From Verrucomicrobia bacterium UBA3063 (lineage in GTDB: Bacteria > Verrucomicrobiota > Verrucomicrobiia > Methylacidiphilales > Verrucolacustridaceae), in the NCBI GenBank assembly GCA_002366885.1, contig DFCD01000073.1, positions 1 through 22,947 of the forward strand: a stretch of 22,947 bases of DNA, given 5' to 3'. Of the stretch, positions 6,774 to 15,744 are shown piece by piece. Position 1 is the stretch's first letter. Each line of letters starts with the position of its first letter. The position numbers and the translations under genes were made by a program. The notes beneath the pieces are model-generated. The model was not told the DNA's origin, ran no database searches, and saw only the letters and a program-made list of their open reading frames with translations.

Positions 6774-6800
6774 TCGGCCGATGAGGATCATCGGCCCTAC
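6774..6800 (-). repeat. GTAGG-headed REP-like hairpin, copy 6, inverted
   Basis: GCCGATGA (6777-6784) and TCATCGGC (6788-6795) form a perfect 8-bp stem with a 3-base loop. On the minus strand it is headed by GTAG (6800-6797) plus GG. It is the intact version of the degenerate copy at 6541-6562. Confidence 0.75.
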
Positions 6801-6863
6801 CGAATCTTCAGACTCCTAACTTCATCCTAATCCTTTGGCCTCAAGCCTTTCACCCCTACCGCA

Positions 6864-8687
6864 CTACGGCACCGTCGCCTCCACCTTCAAGAATCCCCGC
6901 CCGTTCGTGGTCGACAGCGTGGCTTCATACTTCTTGTAACCAGCCGGCACTCCGTTGGTATCCGCGGAAAGCTGGGGGGTGATGTTGTTCGTGAATCCGC
7001 CGGCCAAAGTTGCGGCCGCTTTGACGGCGTAGGTGATCCCACCCGTATCCCTCTGCAGGAATGTAATTTTTACCTGGTTGGTGGTTTGCGTCAGGCTCGC
7101 CAGACTTCCCCCGGAGTTGGTCGGGTTGAGCCCGAAGGCGTATTCCTGTGCGTTGCTCCACCCATCCCCGTCCGGATCCGCCCCCGCCTCCGCACTCGTC
7201 CCGCTCAGCCCGTAGCCCGAGCCCCACGACTGATACGGCGTCTGGGCGGGACTGACCGTCCCGCTCACCGCCACGCTCTGACCGTTGGCCCCTCCTCCCG
7301 TGTCGGTGATCGCCAATGTTCTGGTTCCCACCTGGGCCGCCGTACTCAACCGGACATAAATCACCGCCGTCAGATTCCCATTCACGGGAACCAAGGTCAG
7401 GGTTCCGGCGAAAGCGACGTTATCCACGCTCACCTCGTACCCTGCCGGGGCCGTCACCACCACGTTCGCCGTCAATCCCGTGCCGGTCATGGTGTAGCTC
7501 TGGCTCACGCTGGCTGTTCCAGCGGTGGTGGAAAATCCCCCCAGGCTGGTTTTCGACAGGGTCAGGCTGGGGGGGGAAGTCACCGTGAAAGTTTCCGCGC
7601 TGGTGTCGCTCCCATTGCTGCTGCTGGTGACCGAGATCGTCCCCGTGGTCGCGGAGGTCGGTACCGTGGCCGTGATCTGGGTTCCCCCGCCCGTCACGCT
7701 CGCCGAGGCGGTCACCCCGTTGAATTTGACCACAGGGGTGGTTCCAAAGTTGTATCCGGAAATGGTCACCGTGGACCCCGCCGTGCCCGAAATAGGACTG
7801 ACCGCACTGATCACCGTCGGGGTATTCGGGCCGGATCCGGTATCCTTCACTTTCCTCAGATATCGCGCGACGGATGTGGGAAGAGAGGAAAAGAATCGAA
7901 AACCGGTGTTCGCTTCAATTTGCTCCACCGTCGTGAGGTAACTGGTCCAGCTTGAGCCCACAGTCGTCGTGTTGGGGGTATGAATCGCAATCACCCGGCA
8001 GGCGGTGTTGACCTTGCTGGGTGCCGTGGCTGTGCCCGCGGGTGCGACCACCACCACTTTCCAAACCGATCCGGGCAACTTCATTCCATTCGAGATCGTA
8101 GTCGTACCAAAATCACCCGGGCCGCAGATGATTAAAACCTCACTCCCCCCCGACGCCAGGCTGCGGCAATAAGTTTCAAACGTTGCCCACAGCCCCTGGT
8201 TGTTCTGGGAAGTTTGCGGGATCATGTTGCTCATAAAGAAGGTGGCATCGTTGTCGGCGACGGTCGCCGTCCTGTCTGCCGAGGGGCACATGTGACCACG
8301 ATCCAACCCCCCTCCAAATGTTGCACTCCCGATCCGGGTGAAGCCGGTGGGCAGGTTGGTGTCTGCCCGGTACGTATCTTGTCGACCCGAACTCCCGGAA
8401 TCGCTTGAAGTGTAACTCCAACTCACCCAATTGGCCTGACGGGTCGTATCGTTGTAATCCATTGCATATTGAGCGCGCTGAATCAAATAGTTGGTGTGAT
8501 TGGAGGGATCGCTTGTGGCCTGACTGGGGTTGCCCAACTGCATCTGATAGTCGACGCCGATTCGGGCCACAGCCAAATGGCCGCTCGCAAAAAGAGAGCA
8601 AATAAAAACGAGAGCCGCGAGGGAAGTGTGCCTTGACACAAAACCCGCAGGCTCCATGCGGAGGAGGAAACTCCGGATAGATCGCAT
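6864..8687 (-). CDS. Secreted DNA/RNA non-specific endonuclease with TIG and Ig-like domains
   Basis: A signal peptide is present (hydrophobic SLAALVFICSLFASGHLAVA around residues 22-41). It is followed by a NUC1/Serratia-type nuclease domain, about residues 42-280, containing the catalytic DRGH (129-132) in LDRGHMCPSADRT and the metal-binding asparagine in SNMIPQTSQNNQGLW (154). Next come a TIG/IPT domain (about 289-370), a second beta-sandwich-like repeat (about 371-480), and a C-terminal module with the Ca-binding-like DPDGDGWSNAQEYAFGLNP (about 504-522). That last module is common at the ends of secreted Verrucomicrobiota proteins. The likely role is extracellular degradation of nucleic acids for nutrients or biofilm turnover; this is inference. 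The start at 8687 (ATG) lacks a Shine-Dalgarno; the second ATG at 8657 also leaves an intact signal peptide. Surface-protein domains, an AT-rich promoter and flanking repeats mark it as accessory rather than housekeeping. Confidence 0.9.
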   Translation of the reverse strand: MRSIRSFLLRMEPAGFVSRHTSLAALVFICSLFASGHLAVARIGVDYQMQLGNPSQATSDPSNHTNYLIQRAQYAMDYNDTTRQANWVSWSYTSSDSGSSGRQDTYRADTNLPTGFTRIGSATFGGGLDRGHMCPSADRTATVADNDATFFMSNMIPQTSQNNQGLWATFETYCRSLASGGSEVLIICGPGDFGTTTISNGMKLPGSVWKVVVVAPAGTATAPSKVNTACRVIAIHTPNTTTVGSSWTSYLTTVEQIEANTGFRFFSSLPTSVARYLRKVKDTGSGPNTPTVISAVSPISGTAGSTVTISGYNFGTTPVVKFNGVTASASVTGGGTQITATVPTSATTGTISVTSSSNGSDTSAETFTVTSPPSLTLSKTSLGGFSTTAGTASVSQSYTMTGTGLTANVVVTAPAGYEVSVDNVAFAGTLTLVPVNGNLTAVIYVRLSTAAQVGTRTLAITDTGGGANGQSVAVSGTVSPAQTPYQSWGSGYGLSGTSAEAGADPDGDGWSNAQEYAFGLNPTNSGGSLASLTQTTNQVKITFLQRDTGGITYAVKAAATLAGGFTNNITPQLSADTNGVPAGYKKYEATLSTTNGRGFLKVEATVP

Positions 8688-8760
8688 CTATTTACAATTT
8701 AGCACATTATGTCGATTTTTGCTGTGTTTTTTTTAATCTTAAAATTCCGCTTCTCAACCC
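8688..8760 (-). promoter_or_regulatory. AT-rich upstream region of the nuclease gene
   Basis: This is the most A/T-rich stretch in the window, with an 8-base T run on the plus strand around 8727-8734. It lies directly upstream of the nuclease start and is the obvious place for its promoter. I cannot fix -35 and -10 hexamers with confidence. A/T tracts of this kind may also attract nucleoid proteins. Confidence 0.35.
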
Positions 8761-8792
8761 CTACTGGCCCTTCCCACCCCCTTAAAATTTCG

Positions 8793-8833
8793 GGGACATG
8801 GCACAGGCGCTTCAGCGCCCAAGCCATGATCCC
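8793..8833 (-). terminator. Long compound hairpin after sdhB
   Basis: The outer stem is CATGGC (8797-8802) with GCCATG (8823-8828), extended by GGG (8793-8795) and CCC (8831-8833). The inner stem is GGCGC (8806-8810) with GCGCC (8815-8819) and a TTCA loop. ACA and CAA form a symmetric internal loop. It lies about 75 bases after the sdhB stop and is followed on the minus strand by GAAATTTTAAG, a poor U-tract. It is probably the end of the sdh transcript, or a dispersed palindromic repeat. Confidence 0.5.
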
Positions 8834-8908
8834 GGAGAGGATCGCACAAAGGTGGGGGATGGTATCAAGGGACCAAACCTAGACCCGCCCCTAGCCCGTT
8901 CCCAAAAA

Positions 8909-9651
8909 CTAGAGCTTTGGGACAAGGGAAAGGGCGTAATCCCGGTTCATCCGGGCGATCAGGTCGGCCGAGATCTCCTTCGGGCAGACCGCCTCGCAGG
9001 CGTACTGGTTGGAACAGTTGCCGAACCCGGCCGCATCCATCGCCTCCACCATCCGCCGCACCCGCTGCTTCCGCTCCGGCTGCCCCTGAGGCAACAGCCC
9101 CAGATGCGACACCTTCGCGGCCACAAACAACATCGCCGACCCGTTCCGGCACGCCGCCACACACGCCCCGCAACCAATACAGTGAGCCGCATCAAAAGCC
9201 TGCTCCGCCGTCTCCTTGCCGATCGGCATGGCATTGGCGTCCGGCGCCTGGCCCGTGTTCACAGAAATGAATCCCCCCGCCTGCATGATCCGGTCAAAGG
9301 CCGAGCGATCGGTCACCAAGTCCTTCAAAACCGGAAACGCCCGAGCCCGCCACGGCTCCACCGTCAGCGTCTCCCCGTCCTTGAAGGAGCGCAGATACAC
9401 CTGGCAGGTGGTAGCTCCGTCGTTCGGCCCATGCGGCTCCCCGTTGATCGCCATCGCGCACGATCCGCAGATCCCCTCCCGGCAGTCGTGCTCAAAAGCC
9501 ACCGGCTCCTTCCCCTCCCTCGTCAGCCGGTCGTTCAGCACATCCATCATCTCCAAAAACGACATGTCAGGATTCAGTCCATCGAGATCATACATCTCCA
9601 ACTTTCCGGGATGATCCTTGCCCGGTTGTCGCCAGATTTTAAGGTGGAGCT

Positions 9652-9655
<4 letters not shown>
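8909..9655 (-). CDS. sdhB: Succinate dehydrogenase/fumarate reductase iron-sulfur subunit (type B)
   Basis: SdhB carries electrons from the SdhA flavin through three Fe-S clusters to the membrane cytochrome. The 248-residue product has the [2Fe-2S] ligands in DCREGICGSCAM with a later cysteine in ATTCQVYL. The ferredoxin-like domain has CIGCGACVAACRNGS and CSNQYACEAVCPKEIS for the [4Fe-4S] and [3Fe-4S] clusters. The sequence style (GEPHGPNDGATTCQ, CRNGSAMLFVAAKV) is that of the type B enzymes of Bacteroidetes, epsilonproteobacteria and Verrucomicrobiota. The ATG overlaps the sdhA stop as ATGA, and GGAG lies 6 bases upstream. It is the last gene of sdhC-sdhA-sdhB. Confidence 0.97.
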
Positions 9656-11567
<1,912 letters not shown>

Positions 11568-11571
<4 letters not shown>

Positions 11572-12278
11572 AGCTTCCACACCCCCAACAACACCGCCAC
11601 GGGAATCGAGCTGAAGCCAAGAAAGAGGATGGCCGCCAGCGCCCAGGAGCCGCTTTCGATCACCCTGGAAAGGGTCCGGTCACGGATGCCGATCGTTTGG
11701 AAGACGCTGGCCGCCCCGTGCCGCAGGTGAAAAAAGAGCAGCCCCATCGCTAGGATGTAGAACGCGCTGATCAGGGGCTTGGAGAAACCCGCCACCACCA
11801 TCCGGTGGACATCGTGGACCGCCTTGCCGTCGAGCACCGTCTCCATCTCCTGATAGGAGCGGTCCACCACCTGGGCGGTGAAGTGGAGCAGATGAAAAAT
11901 CACAAATCCCAGGATGACCGTCCCGCTGATCACCATGGTCACGCTGGCCAGGGTCACGTGCAGGCGGGATTTCCGCCCGGCAACCGCGTAATTCACCGGC
12001 TTGGCCGCACGGTTTTCCCGGGCCAGGGACAGGGCCGCCCAGATGTGCGCTGCCACCGCCGTCAGTAGGGCCAGGCGGAATCCCCAAAGCATGAGGGGAT
12101 TGGTTTTTAGAAAATAAGCGTAGCGGTTGATCACGTCCGGGGTGGCTGCAAACATCTGCAGGTTTCCGGCCATATGGATGATGACAAACCCGATCAGGAA
12201 AAGACCGCTGACCGCCACCACCCACTTTCGTCCGATGGAGGTCCGCAAAAAGCCGGGAAACTGCGGGTTCGCCGACAT
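11568..12278 (-). CDS. sdhC: Succinate dehydrogenase cytochrome b subunit (type B, single membrane anchor)
   Basis: This is the only membrane subunit of a type B complex II. About 236 residues contain five predicted membrane helices with histidines placed for two b-type haems: FVIIHMAGNLQMF, LLTAVAAHIWAALSLARE, VIFHLLHFTAQVV, DVHRMVVAGF and LLFFHLRHGAASVFQ. The length and single-gene anchor separate this from SdhC/SdhD pairs. The ATG at 12278 (MSANPQFPGFLRTSIGRKWV) has AAGGAG 12 bases upstream. A longer TTG-started frame back to 12332 adds residues unlike the family. The stop overlaps sdhA. Confidence 0.95.
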
Positions 12279-12367
12279 GGTTTTAGGCAACTCCTTGCAC
12301 CAAAGGGAAAAGTGCGCCCAGCGCCCTCCCAAGTCAAAATCCGATCCGGCTTATAAGCGCAAAAAAT
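12279..12367 (-). promoter_or_regulatory. Leader of the sdhCAB operon
   Basis: This 89-base gap separates the HAD gene from sdhC. It holds a Shine-Dalgarno AAGGAG (12296-12291), a perfect 10-bp palindrome GCTTATAAGC (12349-12358), and TTGACT (12337-12332), which could be a -35 element although I see no convincing -10 at the right distance. The palindrome overlaps a TATAAG string. A separate sdh promoter is plausible here, but read-through from the upstream block is equally possible. Confidence 0.4.
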
Positions 12368-13027
12368 TCATAACCCAAGGTGAGCTAATGCGTCCCAGAG
12401 ACCCCGGTCCGGACGCTCGACCAAGGCCCATTTCCAACCGGCAGCCTCGGCCCCGCCCTGGTCACTGACGGGATCATCTCCGACCAACGCACATTCGTGC
12501 GCCTGCCAATCACCGGTCTGCTCCGCCTTTCGAAAAATCTCTGGCTGCGGCTTCTCCGTTCCAACCTCCTCTGAAATCAGCACTGGATCCAGGAACCCGG
12601 CCCAGTCGAAGCCGGTTAAAACCTGGCGCAGGCGCGGATCCCAGTTGGAAAGCAAACCGACGCGGATCCCCTTGTCCCGGAGATGTCCCAAAACCTTTTC
12701 CGTTTCCGGAAAATCCCGCCAGGCATCGGACCGCGCAAAATGGGAGTAAACCTCCTCAAAATACTCCGCAAAAGGAAAGTCGACGGGCAAGCCACCGACC
12801 TCGACGCTGGCCCGCAAAATTCTTTTCCAACCCTCCTTGCCCAGCGTGCCATCCGATCCCACCCCTTCGGCGGTTCTTTTTTTCCAGGCGGCGCGAAACC
12901 CTTGCTCCAACCTCTCTTCGGACGGCTCCCAACCATAGTGCGTGGCCAACCGCGCATACGTCCTGCCCACCGGCTCCGCGGGGAGAAGCAACGTGCCGCC
13001 CGCATCAAAGAAAACCGCCCGGATCAT
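12368..13027 (-). CDS. HAD-superfamily hydrolase-like protein, atypical motif I
   Basis: The 219 residues have the subfamily IA Rossmann fold with a cap. Motif I is FFDAGGTLL (Asp8), motif II is LLSNWD (Ser127), motif III is the lysine of GTEKPQPEIF (Lys159), and motif IV is LVGDDPVSDQGGAEAAG (Asp184/185). Motif I normally reads DxDxT; here the second aspartate, the general acid/base of phosphatases, is a glycine (DAGGT). Such DAGGT proteins, related to the REG-2/HDHD3-like HADs, are widespread, but their substrates are mostly unknown. It may still be a weak phosphatase or use another chemistry. The ATG overlaps the folC stop as ATGA, so it is coupled to folC; a link to folate or nucleotide metabolism would be guesswork. 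Confidence 0.88.
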   Translation of the reverse strand: MIRAVFFDAGGTLLLPAEPVGRTYARLATHYGWEPSEERLEQGFRAAWKKRTAEGVGSDGTLGKEGWKRILRASVEVGGLPVDFPFAEYFEEVYSHFARSDAWRDFPETEKVLGHLRDKGIRVGLLSNWDPRLRQVLTGFDWAGFLDPVLISEEVGTEKPQPEIFRKAEQTGDWQAHECALVGDDPVSDQGGAEAAGWKWALVERPDRGLWDALAHLGL

Positions 13028-14184
13028 GCCACCTTCGTCCCTCTTTGCCGGAGGACCTCCCCCGCCAGGACGAGCGAGCCCAGCACCAAAGTATCCCGTG
13101 GATTACTTTCCTCCTCGTCCATGGCTTCCGCCACCGAACCAAAGAATCGGTCGGGCGAGCGCGGCCAGGCCAGCGGGTCGGACCCCCGCGCCCCTGGCAG
13201 AATCACCCCCCAAAGCTGGCCGCATTCCCGCCTGATTTTTTGCAACATCGGTCCAACCGCCTTGTCCTTCAGGCATCCGAAAATCACCCGGGAGGGTCCG
13301 GATCCATGGGATGCTCGCCAGGTCCGCAACGCCGCCGTCACACCTTCGACGTTGTGGGCACTGTCCAGAACCAGCCGCGGTTTTTTTCGCAGTTCCATGA
13401 AACGGGCCGGCCAGCGGGTCTGTTCGAGTCCGCGACGGATGAGGGACTCGGGAAACGACAGGTAACGGGCGGCGGCCACGGCCAAGGCGGCATTCTGTCG
13501 TTGATGTTTCCCCTTCAGCGGAAATCGCCCCGGGGCCAGGGGCCGGATAATTTTCCAGGGGCAACGCAAGGATTTTGCCCGCCGGGCCAGCACCCGGTGT
13601 GCCGCCGGCGGCCAGGGAGCGGAAAAAACCGGAACCCCACGTTTCAGGATCCCCGCCTTCTCCCGGCCGATCTTTCCAAATCCGGAACCGAGGATCTCCT
13701 CGTGGTCCCGCCCGAGGGAAGTGAGCAAACAGAGCTCCGGCTTCACCACATTGGTGGCATCCAGCCTTCCGCCCAACCCGGTTTCCCAGACGACGAAATC
13801 CACCCGGGCAACGCGGAAAATTCCCAAGGCAAGCGCGGTCGCGGCCTCAAAAAAAGTCGGGCGGTCCGCTGCGGGCATCCTGCGGATGCGGCGTAGCAAG
13901 GGCCGAAGTTCCCTTTCCAAGGCCGTTGGATCCACCGGTCGCCCCCCCACCCGGAACCTCTCGCGGAAATCCACCAGATGGGGTGAGGTGTAAAGACCGG
14001 GGGTGAATCCGGCAGCCCGCAAAATCGAATCCACCGCCGCCGCCGTCGAGCCCTTGCCATTGGTTCCGGCAATGTGAATGAAATTCAGGCCGCGCTCGGG
14101 ATGACCGAGCCGTTGCAGGAGTTGGCGCATTCGGCGCAGACCGGGCCGGATGCCGGCAGCGCAGACCGTCTCCAGCCGGACCAC
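13024..14184 (-). CDS. folC: Folylpolyglutamate synthase/dihydrofolate synthase
   Basis: FolC adds glutamate to dihydropteroate and then to folates in an ATP-dependent Mur-ligase-type reaction in the cytosol. The 386-residue product has the P-loop FIHIAGTNGKGSTAAA (residues 35-50), TSPHLVDFRERFRVGG, VVWETGLGGRLDATNVV, REKAGILKRGVPVFSA, and the C-terminal LDSAHNVEGVTAAL (family consensus DGAHN). LGRDHEEILG replaces the usual GxDHxxxLG. It is shorter than the E. coli enzyme (about 420 residues). The start is GTG at 14184, 14 bases after the accD stop; accD-folC is a common bacterial pairing. The stop overlaps the HAD gene. Confidence 0.94.
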   Translation of the reverse strand: MVRLETVCAAGIRPGLRRMRQLLQRLGHPERGLNFIHIAGTNGKGSTAAAVDSILRAAGFTPGLYTSPHLVDFRERFRVGGRPVDPTALERELRPLLRRIRRMPAADRPTFFEAATALALGIFRVARVDFVVWETGLGGRLDATNVVKPELCLLTSLGRDHEEILGSGFGKIGREKAGILKRGVPVFSAPWPPAAHRVLARRAKSLRCPWKIIRPLAPGRFPLKGKHQRQNAALAVAAARYLSFPESLIRRGLEQTRWPARFMELRKKPRLVLDSAHNVEGVTAALRTWRASHGSGPSRVIFGCLKDKAVGPMLQKIRRECGQLWGVILPGARGSDPLAWPRSPDRFFGSVAEAMDEEESNPRDTLVLGSLVLAGEVLRQRGTKVA

Positions 14185-14198
14185 GGGGCTTGTACGGT

Positions 14199-15041
14199 TC
14201 AGAGGTAGCGGAGCAGACGCGCCAGCGTCTCCTTCATTTCCGGACGAGGCACAATCAGGTCGATGAGTCCGCGCTCATGGAGGAATTCGGAAGTCTGAAA
14301 ACCCTTGGGAAGTTCCTGCTGGGTTGTTTCCTTGATGACGCGCGCCCCGGCGAAACCGATCATCGCCTTGGGCTCGGCAAGGATGATGTCCCCCAGGGAG
14401 GCGTAGCTGGCCATCACCCCGGCCATCGTCGGGTTGGTCAGGACCGACAAAAATGGCAATCCCGCCGCACCGAGCCGGGCGAGCGCGCCGCTCGTTTTGG
14501 CCATCTGCATCAGGCTGAACATCCCCTCGTACATCCGCGCCCCGCCCGATGCGGAAAAGACGATCACCGGGGCCTTTTTCTGGAGGCCGCGCTCGATGGT
14601 GCGTGTGACCTTCTCGCCCACCACCGCCCCCATGCTTCCGCCCAAGAAGGCGAACTCCATCGCCGCCAGGGACACTTCCCGACCGCCGATCTTGCCTATC
14701 CCGGTGATGATCGCGTCCTTCAGTCCCGTTTTTTTTCGGTTGGCCTTGAGTTTGCTTGTGTAGCTGGCCACCCCCTTGAACTGGAGCACATCCACCGCCT
14801 CCATCCCGGCATCGTGCTCCTGGAACTTGCCCCCGTCACACAAGGAAAGCAGGCGCTCCCGGGCTCCGATTGCGAAATGGTGGGCGCATTTGGGGCAAAC
14901 CTGCAGAGCCTTTTTGAGGACCTGGTTGTAGACCATCTCGCTGCAGCCCGGGCATTTTGTCCAAAGCCCGCCCGGCACCCCGCGGGTCCGGGTCTTGGAC
15001 TCCTTGCGTGGCTCGTATTTTCTTCGTTCGAAAACAGGCAT
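14199..15041 (-). CDS. accD: Acetyl-CoA carboxylase carboxyltransferase subunit beta
   Basis: AccD and AccA form the carboxyltransferase that moves CO2 from carboxybiotin to acetyl-CoA, the first step of fatty-acid synthesis. The 280-residue product has the N-terminal zinc ribbon (CPGC then CPKC, about 20 residues apart), followed by the crotonase-like core: FAIGARERLLSLCDGG, MEFAFLGGSMGAVVGEKVTR, VFSASGGARMYEGMFSLMQM and PTMAGVMASYASLGDI. I chose the ATG at 15041 (MPVFERRKYEPRKE), the normal AccD start. The upstream frame is open through the comF gap, but it only encodes a proline-rich string. There is no Shine-Dalgarno; the mRNA before the ATG is C-rich. Confidence 0.97.
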   Translation of the reverse strand: MPVFERRKYEPRKESKTRTRGVPGGLWTKCPGCSEMVYNQVLKKALQVCPKCAHHFAIGARERLLSLCDGGKFQEHDAGMEAVDVLQFKGVASYTSKLKANRKKTGLKDAIITGIGKIGGREVSLAAMEFAFLGGSMGAVVGEKVTRTIERGLQKKAPVIVFSASGGARMYEGMFSLMQMAKTSGALARLGAAGLPFLSVLTNPTMAGVMASYASLGDIILAEPKAMIGFAGARVIKETTQQELPKGFQTSEFLHERGLIDLIVPRPEMKETLARLLRYL

Positions 15042-15042
15042 C

Positions 15043-15077
15043 GGGATGGGATGGGGTAGGTTTGGGTCCTTTGGGGG
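15043..15077 (+). other. G-quadruplex motif filling the comF-accD gap
   Basis: The plus strand has G-runs at 15043-15045, 15048-15050, 15053-15056, 15064-15066 and 15073-15077, with spacers of 2, 2, 7 and 6 bases. This satisfies the standard four-run G-quadruplex pattern. It lies on the template strand of comF/accD, so the mRNA carries the C-rich complement directly before the accD start. Confidence 0.6.
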
Positions 15078-15081
15078 TAGG

Positions 15082-15744
15082 TTATCTTCGGGCCACGGCC
15101 AGGGCGACCACTTCCCCGGCTCCCGCCCGCAGCAGTACCTTCGCACAGGCGTCCGCGGTGGCCCCGGTCGTGAACACGTCATCACAGATTACCAACCGCT
15201 TTCCCCGGGGGTCAAATCCCGGGGCCAGAACCAAGGATCCCCGAAGATTCCGCAACCGCTCGGCCCGGCTCAACCGGGCTTGGGGGATCGTGGCCTTCAC
15301 CCTACGAAGCCCCTCCACCACGGGAATCCCGACCCGCTTTCCCAGCCAACCCGCAATCTCGGCACTCTGATTGAAGCCCCTTTTGCGCCTCCGATCCGGG
15401 TGGAGCGGAACCGGCACGAGGGCATCCCACTGCTCCGCGGCGTAATGCTCCCGAAAACCGTCCGCAAGCCAGCGCCCCAGCCAGGGACGTAGATGAAATT
15501 TCCGGCCGTACTTGAAACCCAGGATCGCCTCCCGCACGGATCCCTGCTCGCGGTAAGCGGCCCGAAGGCGGCCAAGGGACCAGTTCCTTTTTGCACAGTT
15601 TGCGCACTCAAAAGATGCCGCAACCGGCCGCGCAAAGGGCTCGGCACACCGCTCGCAAAAGGGGCGCTCTAAGCGCGCCCAGGGCCGGGGCGGGCGCGCC
15701 ACCGGAAACAAAATCCCGAAAACCGCCTCAATCCAAACGTGCAC
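15082..15744 (-). CDS. comF: ComF-family phosphoribosyltransferase-like protein
   Basis: ComF proteins are type I phosphoribosyltransferase-fold proteins linked to DNA uptake in competent bacteria; the exact reaction is not established. The N-terminal part has a four-cysteine zinc motif (CERCAEPF ... CANC). The C-terminal part has PVPLHPDRRRKRGFNQS, LSRAERLRNLRGSLVL and the PRPP-binding loop VICDDVFTTGATADACA. I chose the GTG at 15744 (220 residues); a TTG at 15768 is also open. Either start overlaps the end of the CPBP gene, so the two are probably cotranscribed. No other competence genes are visible here. Confidence 0.88.
   Translation of the reverse strand: MHVWIEAVFGILFPVARPPRPWARLERPFCERCAEPFARPVAASFECANCAKRNWSLGRLRAAYREQGSVREAILGFKYGRKFHLRPWLGRWLADGFREHYAAEQWDALVPVPLHPDRRRKRGFNQSAEIAGWLGKRVGIPVVEGLRRVKATIPQARLSRAERLRNLRGSLVLAPGFDPRGKRLVICDDVFTTGATADACAKVLLRAGAGEVVALAVARR

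Larger units (their letters stand above)
6404..6863. repeat. Gene-free REP-like repeat cluster between nth and the nuclease gene
   Basis: These 460 bases contain no plausible coding region. They hold a series of short hairpins in both orientations, listed separately, separated by pyrimidine-rich spacers of about 30-50 bases with phrases such as AACATCCGACAT. The recurring plan is a GTAGG head at the 5' foot of a stem, then a C-rich loop. This matches the general design of REP elements (a GTAG-type tetranucleotide plus an imperfect palindrome) mobilised by RAYT/TnpA-REP transposases. No transposase gene is in this window. The flanking genes are tail-to-tail (nth plus, nuclease minus), so the cluster occupies a convergent intergenic site, as REPs often do. 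Confidence 0.75.

Noticed and set aside
6404..6863. A CRISPR array
   Set aside because: The palindromes differ in stem sequence, occur in both orientations and are irregularly spaced, and no cas gene is near.
6404..6863. A remnant insertion sequence
   Set aside because: There is no transposase fragment in any frame and no single pair of long terminal inverted repeats; the hairpins are independent short units.
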